Shown: positions 1-11,791, numbered from the stretch's first letter. The stretch is 64,000 bases of DNA from Talpa occidentalis (GCF_014898055.3 NW_023601433.1:46991876-47055875), one strand, 5' to 3'. Numbers and translations are program-made. The notes: generated from the sequence alone by a model not told the origin.

Positions 1-422
1 CCATCTCTCGTGTTCCTTGGTTTTTAAACATGTCACCCAACCCTCTACCATTAGACGGTATTCTCCATGTCCCATTGGCCAAACACTACTCATAAACATG
101 CATTTTAACAAAAACTTGTTGCTAGCAAGTATGTTAGAAAAAATTTCATAAAAACATGGATGTCTGTAGATGTTTGCAGTTGTGGGGGTAGTTTGGGCTT
201 GCCAGAGAGTAGAGGACAGCCTTGCTGTCACATGAGTATAAATGACTTTACCTGAGAAGAAGCACAGAGAAGGGGTAAAGGCAATGTGCTCTGGGCACTT
301 GAGGTAAGGGTGAGAGGGGTCACCACCACATGGAGCTGGAATGAGGGGAAGCAGAGGAAAAGCAGAGAGGTGGGTATAGAAGGGAAAAGATGACCGTTGG
401 CAATTTGGGCAAACTTGAGGGA
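1..422. other. unassigned single-copy-looking DNA
   Basis: I see no gene, recognisable repeat or RNA. Short open frames here have no family signature. Confidence 0.4.
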
Positions 423-700
423 TGTCATGGTTTGTGGGTTCTCACCCTTGTGCTTATAATTGCAAGACACTTCTCAAGCTTAGAGTACACAGCAATAGGG
501 TTTATTAACAAGGGGAAATGGGGAAAGGAGAGTTTCTAAGGCTCAATTGGCCACCTGTCCTACCCCGGTTAGTGTCCGCAGTGTCCTGTAGTCCAAACCA
601 AGAGCTGCTTATGCAGGATGGTGGTGTCCCTTCAGGGAGAGCCTGGAGGTGGTGGCACACTGACAAGCAGTGGACCAGGGCCTAACTTACAAAACTTTGA
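423..700 (-). mobile_element. possible ERV LTR fragment, minus orientation
   Basis: The stretch from about 434 resembles the LTR at 50791-51274: a shared tgtgggtYctcaccc block, then a TTTATT-ACAAGG block (a reverse-strand AATAAA polyA signal). A TG at 423 and a CA at 634 are each flanked by GGGA (419-422 and 635-638), which would give a 212 bp element with a 4 bp TSD, but so short a match could be chance. It is probably an old, truncated relative of the 50.8 kb LTR. Confidence 0.4.
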
Positions 701-825
701 TTTTCCTGTTTAAGAACCATCACTTTCATAATTTATTTTTTTACTTCCATTGCTGACAAAAACATTTGGCATTTTTTAGGGCCATTTTTTACAAAGAGAC
801 TAATCTTTGAAAAAAACATTAAGAA

Positions 826-1156
826 GGGCCTCCCCGGTGGCGCAGCGGTTGAGCGCTGGGTTGCGAGGCCTCTGCGGCGCCGGTTCGATCCCCGGCTGCT
901 CCCCAGCCACCGCAGGAGGGTCCCACATGGCGCGCAGACCTCTCCTGCCGCCCGCTGCTCCCCTCAGCAGTGTACTTCGGTCCTTCTGCCTGCTCTGCTC
1001 CCCGCTCTGGCTCTGGTGAATTCTCTCACCCTCCCGCGCTTCTGACTGTACCCAGTGCATGTATAAAAAACAAACAAATAAATAAAAATTCATGCCTCTA
1101 AAAAAAAAAAAAAAAAAAAAAAGAAAGAAAGCATTGCTTTCTGTCACAAAGAAAAA
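826..1156 (+). mobile_element. tRNA-derived SINE, GC-rich subfamily, extended tail
   Basis: Reference copy for the family. The tRNA-like head has a pol III A box (TGGCGCAGCGG) and B box (GGTTCGATCCC). The body runs through a CAGACCTCTCCTG block and a CTCTGGCTCTGGTGAATT block to a GTATAAA end. The TSD aaaaaacattaagaa lies before 826 and again ending at 1172. The tail is odd: after the AATAAA-rich end comes catgcctct, a 20+ nt A run, then about 30 nt of non-SINE sequence (around 1121-1150) and a second A run before the TSD. L1-mobilised and non-coding; its pol III promoter boxes look intact. Confidence 0.9.
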
Positions 1157-1309
1157 AAAAAAACATTAAGAATACTATATATACAAGCTGAAAGGTTATT
1201 ATCCCTTCATGAGGGTGGAAATGATAAGAGCATCCTGAGTTTGAGCTGCTGGGGGGTTGCAATGTCAGCTAACTATGAGTCCCAGTGTTCTAGGTTTATG
1301 ATGTTAAAG

Positions 1310-1440
1310 ATGCTGGCCAGGCATTTTACATAAGAGACCCCATGAGGTTGATAATACAATTATCCACGTGTTGGAGAGAGAAGGGCCACAGCTCAAGCCC
1401 AGAGAGCTTGTCCTTATTCACTCAGACATAAAATGGAAGA
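1310..1440 (+). repeat. possible L2/MIR relic
   Basis: The order (gcattttacata, tgaggttgataatacaattatcc, a gccaca-ctcaagcccagag block) resembles the 3' part of L2/MIR elements, where a capacity to count decimal-like tatta/tcccc blocks precedes a gaggcacagagag motif. Heavily decayed and uncertain. Confidence 0.3.
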
Positions 1441-1636
1441 GCAAGAATTTGAAGTCTGTTTTCTCTCATAGCAGGGCCCATTTCTTCACAACTGTGCTCC
1501 ACTGCCCTCTGCCACCTGACCCCTCAGGAAAGCATGGGGAAATATTCTTATTGGTGGGGATAGTGTTGGTGAGTAAAGTTAAGAAGACACACTTTTTATT
1601 ATGTTGCTTGTGTTTTATTTAAATTTAAGCCAATGT

Positions 1637-1968
1637 GGGCCTCCCCGGTGGCGCAGCGGTTGAGCGCTGGGTTGCGAAGCTGCCCGCGGCCTCTGCGGCG
1701 CCGGTTCGATCCCCGGCTGCTCCCCGGCCACCGGAGGAGGATCCCACATGGTGCGCAGACCTCTCCTGCCGCCCGCTGCTCCCCTCAGCAGTGTACCTCA
1801 GCCCTTCTGCCTGCTCTGCTCCCCGCTCTGGCTCTGGTGAATTCTCTCACCCTCCCGCGCTTCTGACTATACCCAGTGCATGTATAAACAAAACAAACAA
1901 ATATAATAAATAAATAAATAAAAACATGCCTCTATTAAAAAAAACAAAAAAAAAACAAAAAAAAAAAT
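1637..1968 (+). mobile_element. tRNA-derived SINE, GC-rich subfamily, sister of the 826 copy
   Basis: Full-length with intact A and B boxes. The TSD aaatttaagccaatgt is at 1621-1636 and 1969-1984, a perfect 16 bp match indicating a fairly recent insertion. Its tail shares the catgcctcta segment and the gtgcatgtataaa variant with the copy 0.8 kb upstream, which implies a common source element. Confidence 0.93.
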
Positions 1969-1984
1969 AAATTTAAGCCAATGT

Positions 1985-4799
1985 CAGTTTATGACTGGTA
2001 ATTTTATGAAGCATTAATGTATTAAAATGAGTGAAACACTGATCAATAAAAATAAATATTTGAAGCCTAAAAGAAAATAAATGAGGGCTCAGTAAATGCA
2101 CATGTTCTGTGTCATTGACTTTTATAATTGAGAATAGTTGAAACTTATGTTTGCAAATCAATGGGTGTAAAGAGTCTGTAGTGTTAGCTTGGTTGTCATT
2201 GTCATGTTTCAACAAAATTCAGCTATAGATTTTGTCTCATATATGTTAAGTTTACCTTATGACTTTTTCATGTATTATATATAATCTATGTCTGCATTAC
2301 ATAAAGTACATGTATATCTTCACATATATGGAAATCATCTGTGTGTTATATATATTTAAAAATATGTGTACACAAAAGCAAGTCCCTTCAAAACATGAAA
2401 ACTGTGTTCTCATTGTATCTTTTACCATCTGTTCTCTGTGACATTTTTTTCAAATTGCATAAACATTCTCATATTGGGTAGGCATTGCTGGGTCTGATAG
2501 AACATTTGGAAATTTTAGCAATAAATAATATTTGCTCAGATGCTTAATTTGCATCTGAACGTTAATTAAGAAATAAAAGTTATATGAGAAGGGAAATATA
2601 TAGTATACTGCTTAAGTAAACAGTTAATATTTACAGTTAATATAAAATGGACAACTAATATGCAAATATATTTGCTGAATAAAGGAGGGGGAAAGGTTGT
2701 GTTAAGTTAACAAAATCCTGTCCTAACATTGGCTCTAAAGTTAATACCAGAAGCATCAGCTAAAATGATTCTGAGTGTTGCCCCTGGAAACAGGGTACAG
2801 GGTCTGGCTGCTGCTTTTCATTATAAACTCATAATCCTTTATTGTGGGGGTTCATCAGAGAGACAAAAAAATTCACATTTTTTTTTCTTGAGAAAACAGG
2901 AATGTATTATGGAATAGCTATAACTTCAAGAATCACGGGGAGTCTATATTTCCTCTGTGGTCCCAAAGCTGCATTTCAAAACTGGCTACTGAAGGAGGGA
3001 TGCTAGGGGCTGCCACTGGGACACCTGTTTGTTACTCCAGTGTCAGCAGGTCAAGCCACCTCACCACACGTTGGACCAGCTGAGAGATAGTTCCCTTGCT
3101 AGCTTTCTTCCTTTTCCTAATTCCCTTCCCTTTCTTCCTTTCCCATTCTCTCAATTCCAAATCAAAGGTGTAGAAAACTCCAGTTAACAGGCAGAATGTG
3201 CCTCCTAAATCCCTGAAGACTTTTGGGAACAGTAAAGGCAGGTTTGCATTATGCAGATCTGCTCAAATGAATTTTATTTTTTGAAGCCAAGTATTCTGAC
3301 AAAAGAAAAGAATAAAAAAGAAAAGGGCTTTGTGATCCTTAAATAGAGCCAACTTCTAGCACTGCCAAACACTTTTGTTTAATAGGATGAGCTGGCAATG
3401 TCATGTGGGGTAGATGGAAAATTATTTGAAGATTTTTATCTTATTACTTCTTATTAAGGATGCAGGGTAGCCATCTTACTGATTACTGTTAAGTGAAGGG
3501 TAGCAATGTCCAAAGTCTTAACTTAGGGAAATGCTGGGGCTCATAGTAGACTGCCCCCAAAAGGCATATTGGTTATTTTGAATTAAAATTGCTTAAGAAA
3601 CAGCTAGTGTCAGAAGGTCACTCTGACCTTTCTCTCTAAATTCCCCAAGTGAAAGATACTCTACCTACGGAAGGAGGTAGATAGAGATCTTTATCATCAA
3701 AGATAGGGAATTCAGGGTGGAAAGGGCTGTGTAAACAATCTTTGCTTAGTTCTTGGTAATTAGTACTCAAGCCTAGATTCTCTTTGCCTTGTCAATTGTT
3801 CACAAATTTCTTGAGTAAAAACTATAAAAACTAACTGCTTTAGTCAATTTGTAGTTTTCATATCTATCAGGCTTCCATCTGTATGAAGTTAATTTTTTCT
3901 CCTGTTAATCTATCCTGTGTTGATTTAATTTTTGGGCCAGTTAAAATAATTTAGAAGGAGAAGAAAAGATTTTCTCCCCTACAAAAAAAGGTATTTGGAA
4001 ATTTCAGTGCCTTCTTCCCTGGGGTCTTTTATGAGCTTGTGTTCCTGATAGACCTCTTGTCCTAGTTTCCTTAAGATCTAGATGTATATAGACACCCGAA
4101 GCCTGATTATCCTAAAAGGAGTTATCTGAAATCACCTTGTATTTTTGGTCAGAGAGGTGACCTAGGGTCCGGCCAGGGACAGGTGTCCATGAAAGAAGGA
4201 AGAAGTTGCACACGCTAAGGTATGTGTAACAGTTGTATAAGAGGCTTACGTGTAACAGTTGGAGCTAAACAAAAATAAAACCAGACTAACACTATAGCTC
4301 ATGCCAAACACAATGGTGTGAGGACCTCTGTGATGAGTGAGCTCAGGTGTGCAAAGGAATAGAATGAGGGAGGAAAGAAAGGTTCTTTCATCACAGAAGC
4401 TCTGGAACACAACATTGCCCAGGGGTTCTGAGTGACCTACGACAATAGCATACCAGAGATTACTGGTTTAGGCAGCCTGAGGTGTTTTCACATATTGGGC
4501 TTCCAGGCCAGTTGGATCACAGACTGTGGAACAAAAACAGGAAGCCAGGAGGAGCTGTAGGAATGTTTCTGATGAAATCTGCAGGGCAAGAAAGGACTTT
4601 CCAAAACAACCTCACACTTAATGAAGGGTTTTCCCTCAATTTTATTGAGATCTAATTGACATATAACATTGTATTAATTTAAAGTGTGCAACATAATGTT
4701 TGATGTACACTTAGATAGTGAAAAGATCACTACCGTGTTAATGAATGGAGCTGGTGAGTTGCAAGGTAGTTAAAACTTCGTGGTCAAAAACAAGAATTT
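1985..4799. other. unassigned AT-rich DNA
   Basis: No gene or confidently named repeat in 2.8 kb. It contains the palindromic nuclear-receptor-type site at 3614-3630, listed separately. Around 4625-4745 the text (attgagatctaattgacatat) looks like a decayed interspersed repeat that I cannot name. Confidence 0.4.
3614..3630. promoter_or_regulatory. perfect palindromic estrogen-response-element-like site
   Basis: AAGGTCA-ctc-TGACCTT is an uninterrupted inverted repeat with a 3 bp spacer. It matches the consensus ERE (AGGTCAnnnTGACCT) exactly and has one extra paired base on each side. Whether any receptor binds it cannot be read from sequence, and no gene is seen nearby. Confidence 0.5.
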
Positions 4800-5188
4800 T
4801 TTTTTTTTTCTATCACAGTTTGGGAGACTAGAAGTCCAAAATCATGTAGTTGGCAGGGCCATACTTTCTCTGAAGCTCTAGAAAGTATGAAGCTCTGGGC
4901 AAAGAGCTTCTCTGAAGCTCTAGGCAAAGAAATTCTTTGCTTTTTCCCTCTGGTGGTTCTTGGAAATCCTTGGAGCTTGTTGTTGGTTTGTAGCTGCATC
5001 ACTCCAATCTCTACCTCCATCTTCATACATCCTTCTCATCTGTCTTGTGGATCTTTTCTTATAAAGACATAAGTCATTGGGTTTAGGGCCCATCTTCTTT
5101 GCATCTGCACAGAACCTACTTCCCAGTAAGGTTACTTTCTGAGATTCTAAGGGCATATGAGTTTGGGGACCCATAATTCAATCACAAA
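4800..5188 (-). mobile_element. MLT2-type ERVL LTR, minus orientation
   Basis: On the minus strand the MLT2 order is preserved: an attatgggtccccaaactca start, a gggccctaaaccc block, cttataagaaaagatccac, a gatggaggtagagattgga block, then gacttctagtctccc near the 3' end. The LTR end beyond 4800 is lost. At 4867-4881 and 4909-4923 the 15-mer tctctgaagctctag is duplicated, a local tandem copy specific to this element. Confidence 0.75.
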
Positions 5189-5279
5189 GTAGCCATAGAT
5201 TTTGATGGTTTCATTTTAGTGTACCTTATCTGTGTCCTAGTCTCCACTCAGATAAGAGTCATACCAGCCTATTCCTGAA

Positions 5280-5460
5280 GAAATTTCCATTCATTTTATC
5301 AACAGCTATGCACTTATCATCTACTATGTGCTGAGCACCTAGATTAGAATAAACTATGAACAAGACTGTTGTAAGTCCTGCCTCGCAGAGCTCAGTTGCA
5401 CTGTGAGACAAGGGATACACCTGTATTACTCACCAGGAAATTGCAAGTGCCCAGCACAGT
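5280..5460 (+). repeat. old LINE-type relic (ctatgtgctgagcacct motif)
   Basis: Contains the widespread mammalian repeat phrase ctactatgtgctgagcacct, then gaacaagac and gagctcag, in the usual order. The family name is uncertain. Confidence 0.4.
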
Positions 5461-7009
5461 GCCCTATAGTTAGGCAAGCTAAATTGAATGAACAGATAAA
5501 TGAGAGAGAGAGATATTCAAGCAGATTATGTGATAATGCTGTGCTGGGGGAAAATATAGGGCCGAGGGTGCTGTGGGGACAGCAAGAAAAGTAGCCATAA
5601 TCTAGACTTTTGTGGGGGGGGGTTAAGGATATTTTTGTTAACATTAATAGTCAGAACCCTATCTAAATGAGGTGAGGAGGTTAGAAAGAAAGTACCCACA
5701 TGTGCATATATTAGAGAATTACAGAACCCAACATGCCTTGCATTTCCCACTGTTTTCCATAGCCGGTGGAAACTGAAGGGGTGGTCCTTCAGAGGTCATG
5801 TAGGGGATGGATAGTCTGGGGTTCAGGAAAGGCATGTGATTCTCTCCATGTACACCTCTTCCAATTTGATCTCTCTTCTGTTGTTTGTTTCTGAATAAAA
5901 CCTCTTTGTTGTCCAAATAACTAATTACTTTTGTCAGAGGTCAATATATTTAGCAACCACGAAAAGGTTCTGAGATAAACTCCCAACCACACCTAGGCTG
6001 GGGGAAAAGATAGGTGTTAGGCAGCCCAAGGAATGAAATTGGGCTCTCTGCCTTTGCCCCAATCTTACAGTTTTAGGTAAAAATTTTCCCGCATCTGAAA
6101 TCCCCAAAATTTCTTCAGGGACTTATTCAGAAATTGCTATTTGTTTAAGGACTTTGTTGATCTGTTGGTGATTACCATACATAATCACCCCTTTAAAGAT
6201 TTGGGTTATCACAGTGGATCTGCACCAACATTGGACAGATTTTTAAACTTCTAAGAGACTCTTAATAGAGTAGTTCTTGCCTTCAATGTTATCCATTAGG
6301 ACAGATTCTCCAGCTTGGGATCATGCCATTTTTAAAAACACACACAATTGCTCTAAAGCCCATTAGTTCTGAGAAAATGCTACGTTTGGATTTGTGCTCG
6401 TGTTGCATTACAGTCTGATCTTTCTGAAGATAAGCTATTCCATTAAAATCATGCATTTATGTAAGAACTCAAGCTTCCCAAACTTGTCTTTTATAAAACT
6501 GAATTGGACAACTATGTTTCTGAAATTGCTAAAAGTACTGAAAAGAAAACCAGTTTAAATTAGTATATGGAAGCTTGCAGATATTACCAAGAATATTGCC
6601 TCTGTGCAAAAATTGCCTCTATGCAAAATAAGATCTTAATATTGACTGAAACCTACCAAAAAAAGAACAAAATAAAGAGGCTTATTGTTCTGCTCTCTCT
6701 TCCCCTATCTTCTTAGAGTCCAGACACATGGCAGAAGTCATGTGTTCAGGACAAAAATCCAGTATCAAGTTTGTGGACCACCTGCCTCCTTTCAGAATCT
6801 GACTGCTTCTGCTTAAACTAATCCTTCATGCTGAAGCAACTTCTGAGCCTCTATTCTCTGAAATCATTACAGCCATCCCTTTGAAAGTGATGCATCCTGA
6901 GGATCCAGACAAATCTTAGATATCTTATGTTTCCTGAGCTAAGGCTGATATGCCAGTCATAGTTAAGGAATTTCCTATAGGAACTGGTGGGCTTCCTAAG
7001 TTTGCTGAA
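5461..7009. other. unassigned DNA
   Basis: No supported gene, RNA or clear repeat. It includes a G-run near 5612-5621. Confidence 0.4.
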
Positions 7010-7023
7010 GAATTCAACATCAT

Positions 7024-7299
7024 GGGCCTCCCCTGGTGGTGCAGCGGTTGAGCACTGGGCTGCGAAGCTGCCCGCAGCCTCTGCAGCGCTGGTTCGATTC
7101 CTGGCCGCTGGCGAGGGTCCCACTTGGCGAGACAGACCTCTCCTGTCTCACCTGCTACTCCCTTCAGCAGTGTATTTCAGTCAGTCTTGCCTATTCTGAT
7201 TCCTGCTCTGGCTCTGGTGAATTCTCTCACCCTCCCACACTTCTGAATGTACCTAGTGCTTGTATAAATAAATCAATAAATCTTTAAAAAAAAAAAAAA
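7024..7299 (+). mobile_element. tRNA-derived SINE
   Basis: Complete copy with TSD gaattcaacatcat at 7010-7023 and 7300-7313. The tail reads AATAAATCTTT followed by 13 A, a clean example of polyA signal plus terminator plus A tail. Confidence 0.93.
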
Positions 7300-7489
7300 G
7301 AATTCAACATCATAATGCAAACTCACTACCCCAGTTTTTCTCACCTCTATCAGTTATATCACATAATTGTTGGTGAGGGGCAAGCCAAACAAAGGGTGGT
7401 ACTTTCCAAATGGGATAATCCCCAAAGTATTAACTTTTGGCAAGAGGCCAAGAAATTGGCTTATCTACTTCATCTATTCATTCCCACAG

Positions 7490-7785
7490 ACATTTTTTTT
7501 AAAGATTTATTTATTATTCTTTTTTTTAAGATTTATTTATTTATACAAGCACTGGGGTACAGGCCAGAGGTGTGGGAGATTGAGAGAATCCACCAGAGAC
7601 AGAGCAGGGAGCAAAACAGTCAGAAGGACCAAAATACATTGCTGAGGGGAGCAGCGGGCGAGATAGGAGAGGTATGCCTCACCATGTGGGTTGCTCCCTG
7701 GCAGGCCCGGGATAGAACTCATGCTGCAGAGGCTACAGATTGCCTCATAGTGCAGTGCTTAACCCCTTAAGCCACCAGGGAGGCC
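7490..7785 (-). mobile_element. tRNA-derived SINE, minus, with duplicated 3' tail module
   Basis: Older subfamily. On the minus strand the element ends with AATAAATAAATCTT plus A8, then, after a few bases, a second AATAAATAAATCTTT plus A8. The polyA-signal/terminator module is thus present twice (about 7497-7545). I see no clear TSD. Confidence 0.88.
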
Positions 7786-8155
7786 TGGATACCTGTACTT
7801 TAGAACCATTTTGCTTACAGTCTTTCGGTTAAAGCCAATGAAGAAATTATTGTGGGAGCCCCTTAAAAGTTTTGTACCTCATGCAGTAGAACTCCTCCTG
7901 AATTCTTATCACATCCAACCAAATTTTAGTTATCTGCTTTACCTTCTATAAAATACTTTTGCCCACTGTTCCACATATAACTCTTTCATGTTATAATAAA
8001 CTTAATGTGCAACTGTTCTTCCTGTTGTTACCAATGAAGTTCCTCATGACTGTCTGACACTGTGATGTCCCTGTGATGACAAGAATTTCCTTTGGGTAAT
8101 ATTAGTGCCTCATGTTTCACTGATGTGTCATATATTAAAGGTGAACATCACTGAA
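7786..8155. other. unassigned DNA between SINE and L1 pieces
   Basis: No supported feature. The text is AT-rich and may include further decayed L1. Confidence 0.3.
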
Positions 8156-8397
8156 GACAATGTCTTGGAGCATTTTGCCTATGTTTTTGTCAATGTATTT
8201 TATGGTTTTTGGAGGGGCCTTATATTCAAGTCTTTATCCATTTTCAGTTATTTTTCTGTGCAAAGTGTTAGATGCTGATCTAATTTCAGTTTTTGCTTAT
8301 GACTGTCCATTTTTCCAAAAAATCCTTTGTTGAAGAGACTCTCTTTTACTCCAATGTATACTCTTGCATCCTTTGTCATAGCATAACTTTCCATATT
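8156..8397 (-). mobile_element. L1 ORF2 3'-region fragment, minus
   Basis: Read on the minus strand it matches the L1 ORF2 C-terminal stretch gacaaaggatgc...gagagtctcttcaacaaa...ggacagtcataagcaaaaactg...gacttgaatataaggcc. It is multiply mutated with no open frame. Confidence 0.8.
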
Positions 8398-8685
8398 TAA
8401 ATTATACTACAAAGCTAGAGTAATCAAAATAATATGGTATTGGAATAAACATAGGCCCAAAGATCAATGGACTAGAATGGAGAGCCCAGAAATATAAAAC
8501 ATACATATATGGGCAAACAATTTATGACAAAGGACCCAAAAGCTTACCATGGAGAAAGGAAATTCTCTTCAAAAAATAGTGTTGGCAAAACTGACAGCCA
8601 CATACAAAATACTGAAACTAGATTACCATCTTAGACAATATGCTAAAATGCTGTATTTATAAAGCTTAAGGAAAACAATATTATA
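8398..8685 (+). mobile_element. L1 ORF2 3'-region fragment, plus
   Basis: Matches L1 ORF2 in sense (tacaaagctagagtaatcaaaa...ggtattggaataaac...gatcaatggac). It covers largely the same L1 segment as the adjoining minus-strand piece, so the two lie head to head. The 3' side is interrupted by a SINE at 8686. Confidence 0.8.
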
Positions 8686-8955
8686 GGGCCTCTTTGGTGG
8701 CACAAGGCATTAAGCACCGCACTATGAAGCAATCCACAGCCTCTGCAGCACAAGTTCAATCCCTGGCCAGCCAGGGAGAAAACCACATGGTGTGGCAGAC
8801 CTCTCCTGTCTTGCCTGCTGCTCCCCTCAGTAGTGCATTTCAGTCAGTCTGCCTGTTCTGTTCCCTGCTCTGTCTCTGGTGAATCCTCTCAAACCCCATG
8901 CCTCTGGCCTGTACCCCAGCTCTTGTATGCATAAATAAATCAATCTTAAAAAAAT
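8686..8955 (+). mobile_element. tRNA-derived SINE, older subfamily
   Basis: Full-length. The head is degraded in the A box; the tail is GTATGCATAAATAAAT followed by CTTAAAAAAA. The flanks suggest an imperfect TSD (acaatattata before, ttacattata after). Confidence 0.9.
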
Positions 8956-9930
8956 TACATTATAGCAGCATTTCCTAAAAGTCAACAATGGGCGTATTAA
9001 AGGATGCTTTCAAAGATAAGTCAGTTGAGGCAGTTCATTTAGAAAAAAACTCAACCTTTCAACTTTCTACCTCATACCTAATAAGGATTCCTTAGAACCA
9101 TGGGGAATTTTATTTCTCCTGCCATTGGAATACCACTTGGAAAAACCATAATGTCTTAAGTCTCAGTGGTTTCCTTGGGACTAACCTGTAGGAAACAAGG
9201 ACAATCACCCAGAAAAGCAGTGATTATGATATACTCCCAATGCGCCATTGGGCCTGCTGAGAGTGCTTCCCCAAATGTCTGTCACAAGCAGTCTGGCTAA
9301 ATGACGCTTCATTTCTGAGCCAAATCCACTCTGACCCCCAGGAGGAAACTTGACCGATATCAGCCTGCAGCCAAGAACTGTTTTTGGAACACTGCGTTTT
9401 GCTATCTCCTGCAGAGACCAGATGACATTTTATGCTTTGCGAATCTCCCCCCATATCCTCTCCCTCCTCAAAAAAACTTTCTTCAAAACAGATTTTAAAA
9501 TTATATATAAAATCACAAAATTTGTCTCCTGACAAAGAGGCAGGAAGAGCCAGGAATTGCCTAATCTTTGGCAAGGATTGTCCTCAACTTGTCCAGCCTG
9601 GGCCTGCCTCGCCTGCTTGAATCAACACTGGTAGCTCTGAGGCCAGAAAGTCCAATGTTCCAGGTATGATAAAGTCATGCTGCTTCCCATATTTCCAACT
9701 GAAACTGATTATGATAAGGTAGTCTCAGAGTTTGGCTCGTTCTAACCCTTGACCATGAAGGCTGATGGATTCCATTTCATACCTTCAAATGTGCCTCTTT
9801 TGGTGAATGTCTATGTTCATTTCTTAAAACTTTTGAAACACTTTTTAAGTAACCGGTACTTCAACATTCAATGAAAAGGAGTAAGTAAAAAACATAAATA
9901 GATGCTAACATAGCATTTGTCTTCAAGAAA
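8956..9930. other. unassigned DNA
   Basis: A 116-codon open frame lies on the minus strand at 9224-9574, but I see no family signature or homology. Nothing else is supported. Confidence 0.35.
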
Positions 9931-10314
9931 TGTGAGAGTTGAATACTGTCCCACCCAGATTTCATGTTGTAGTCCTAAGCCACATTACTTCAGAATATGA
10001 CTATCTTTGGAGATTGAATCTTTAAAGAGATAATTAAGTTAAAATGAGATCTTTAGGGTGTACCTTAATCCAATATGACTGATATCCTTTGCAGAAGAGG
10101 AAATTTGGACATAGGCATGTATGGTGGAAAAGTTGTGTGAAGACAAGGAGAAAGTGACCCCCTGCAAGCCAAGGTGAGATGCGTCAGATGGAACCAACTC
10201 CAGTGACACCTGAATCTCTATCTTCTACCCTCCAGAATTGTGAGAAAATTAATTTCTGTGGTTTAATCAACCCAGATGTGGTACTTTGTTATGGCAGCCA
10301 TACAAACTAATACA
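9931..10314 (+). mobile_element. MLT2-type ERVL LTR, plus
   Basis: Near full length: TGTGAGAG start, ccttaatccaatatgactg, a gaaatttggacatag block, gtgtgaagacaagg, ccagaattgtgag, ttaatttctgtggttt, and an actaataca end with terminal CA at 10313-10314. The expected AATAAA is here a diverged ttaattt. Confidence 0.8.
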
Positions 10315-11780
10315 ATGTTCTTAAGTAAGACCCAGGTTGTTTTCTACCCTTGCTCTGGAACCCTGGGTAGAATTAAATGATTTCTTCATGTCTTTAACAT
10401 ATTTGTCATAATAGTTCGTGCATCTAGTTGAATAATGCCAGCGACACAGTAGGGCTCCATAAAAAACAGCAGGACTTTGTTCCTCCTCTCTCTGCTCTAC
10501 CCTCTAACTTTCCTCCCCTCTCAGTTCTGGTCGGGATAATTTTAATTTTCACAGCTGTGGCTAACTTTCATGTTCTCCTCTAGAAACACAATGAAATCTG
10601 ATGTGTTTTATCTACAAATTTATTCCAAACATTTAGAGCAAATAAACACGTGTTTGATATGTAAATGTCAAGGTCTTTAAAGATCTTTGGTCCCTAACAT
10701 TCTGAGGGCTGTGTGCAAGTGTGGCCATCAAACAAAGCTCTGGCATAGTCCATGTAGCATTTGTCCAATCACCCCCGTGGGCTGGCACTAGTCATGCAGG
10801 CAGTGGCAGATCCCATCATGCAAAGACTCTTCATTCTACATGTATCCAAATAACTTCAGATGAGGTTTGCTAGGCAAACATAGATGTGCAATTACCTGGG
10901 AGGTAATTACTGACTATGTCTGATTTGCTGCCTTATAATAAAAATCAGGAAGGACTCCGCAGTTCAACCATGTTTAAGTCACCAGAATTTAAGACCACAC
11001 TGACTTCTGAGCCTACATTTTAAGACAGGAGAGCTGGAAAAGATGGAACAGGCTTCCTCTAAGTTGTCAGTGTCTAGTGATATAATCTTGCATAAGGAGC
11101 TAATAATAAGAATTATTATTATTATTCCCAAAGCTTTTGATAGAAAAAGTCCTTTGAAAAAAGATGCAGAACGAAGCCCTTCTTGCACCACAGTGAGAAA
11201 ACTATTCCCAGGTAGTAATTTGGGAGAATTCAGAGGACTTGACTTGTTTTTCTTTTCCCAAAAGAGATTTGTCCTGTGCTGAGGACAATTATTTCATCTA
11301 TTTTTGTCTTTTGATTTTGTTTTTGCATAAAAAGAGAGGGTTAATCTAGTCCATTAGTCTGTCATAGAGAAATAATTGTGTTATTTTTACCTTTCTTATT
11401 TCATAAATTATTTTATTAGCAAATCATTAGGTCGTTTTAGTTGGAAACTTTCTAGTTAGGTTCAGGTCAGCTGATATAGTGAAATATTTTGTAAACTGGC
11501 ATTTTTTCAGTTCAAGTATGATCAAAAGGCTTTTATACACATTCCTGCTTGTATACATGAATTCATCTCTGTTTGAACTTCTAAGCTTAAGATTTAAATA
11601 TATCTTACAATAGAAGACAACTAAGAATATATGAGTTTAGCTTTTTTATTAGTTTAAGATTAATTTATTTTTGATATTCTAAACTGGTTCAAATATTATT
11701 CAGAAACAATTATATTTTGTGTTTTAATTTTCGCATTGCTAATATGTATCAGGCTCTGATACAATTAAAGTTATAAAAAT
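10315..11780. other. unassigned DNA
   Basis: No gene seen. A short (ATT)n tract lies near 11107-11127. Otherwise it looks like ordinary intergenic sequence. Confidence 0.35.
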
Positions 11781-11791
11781 TACAGCTCATT

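Noticed and set aside
826..900. tRNA gene
   Set aside because: The A and B boxes belong to a SINE head with no proper anticodon arm or acceptor pairing, and the same text recurs in 30 other copies.
9224..9574. 116-codon minus-strand open frame
   Set aside because: No recognisable family, no polyA or promoter context; length is within chance expectation for 64 kb.
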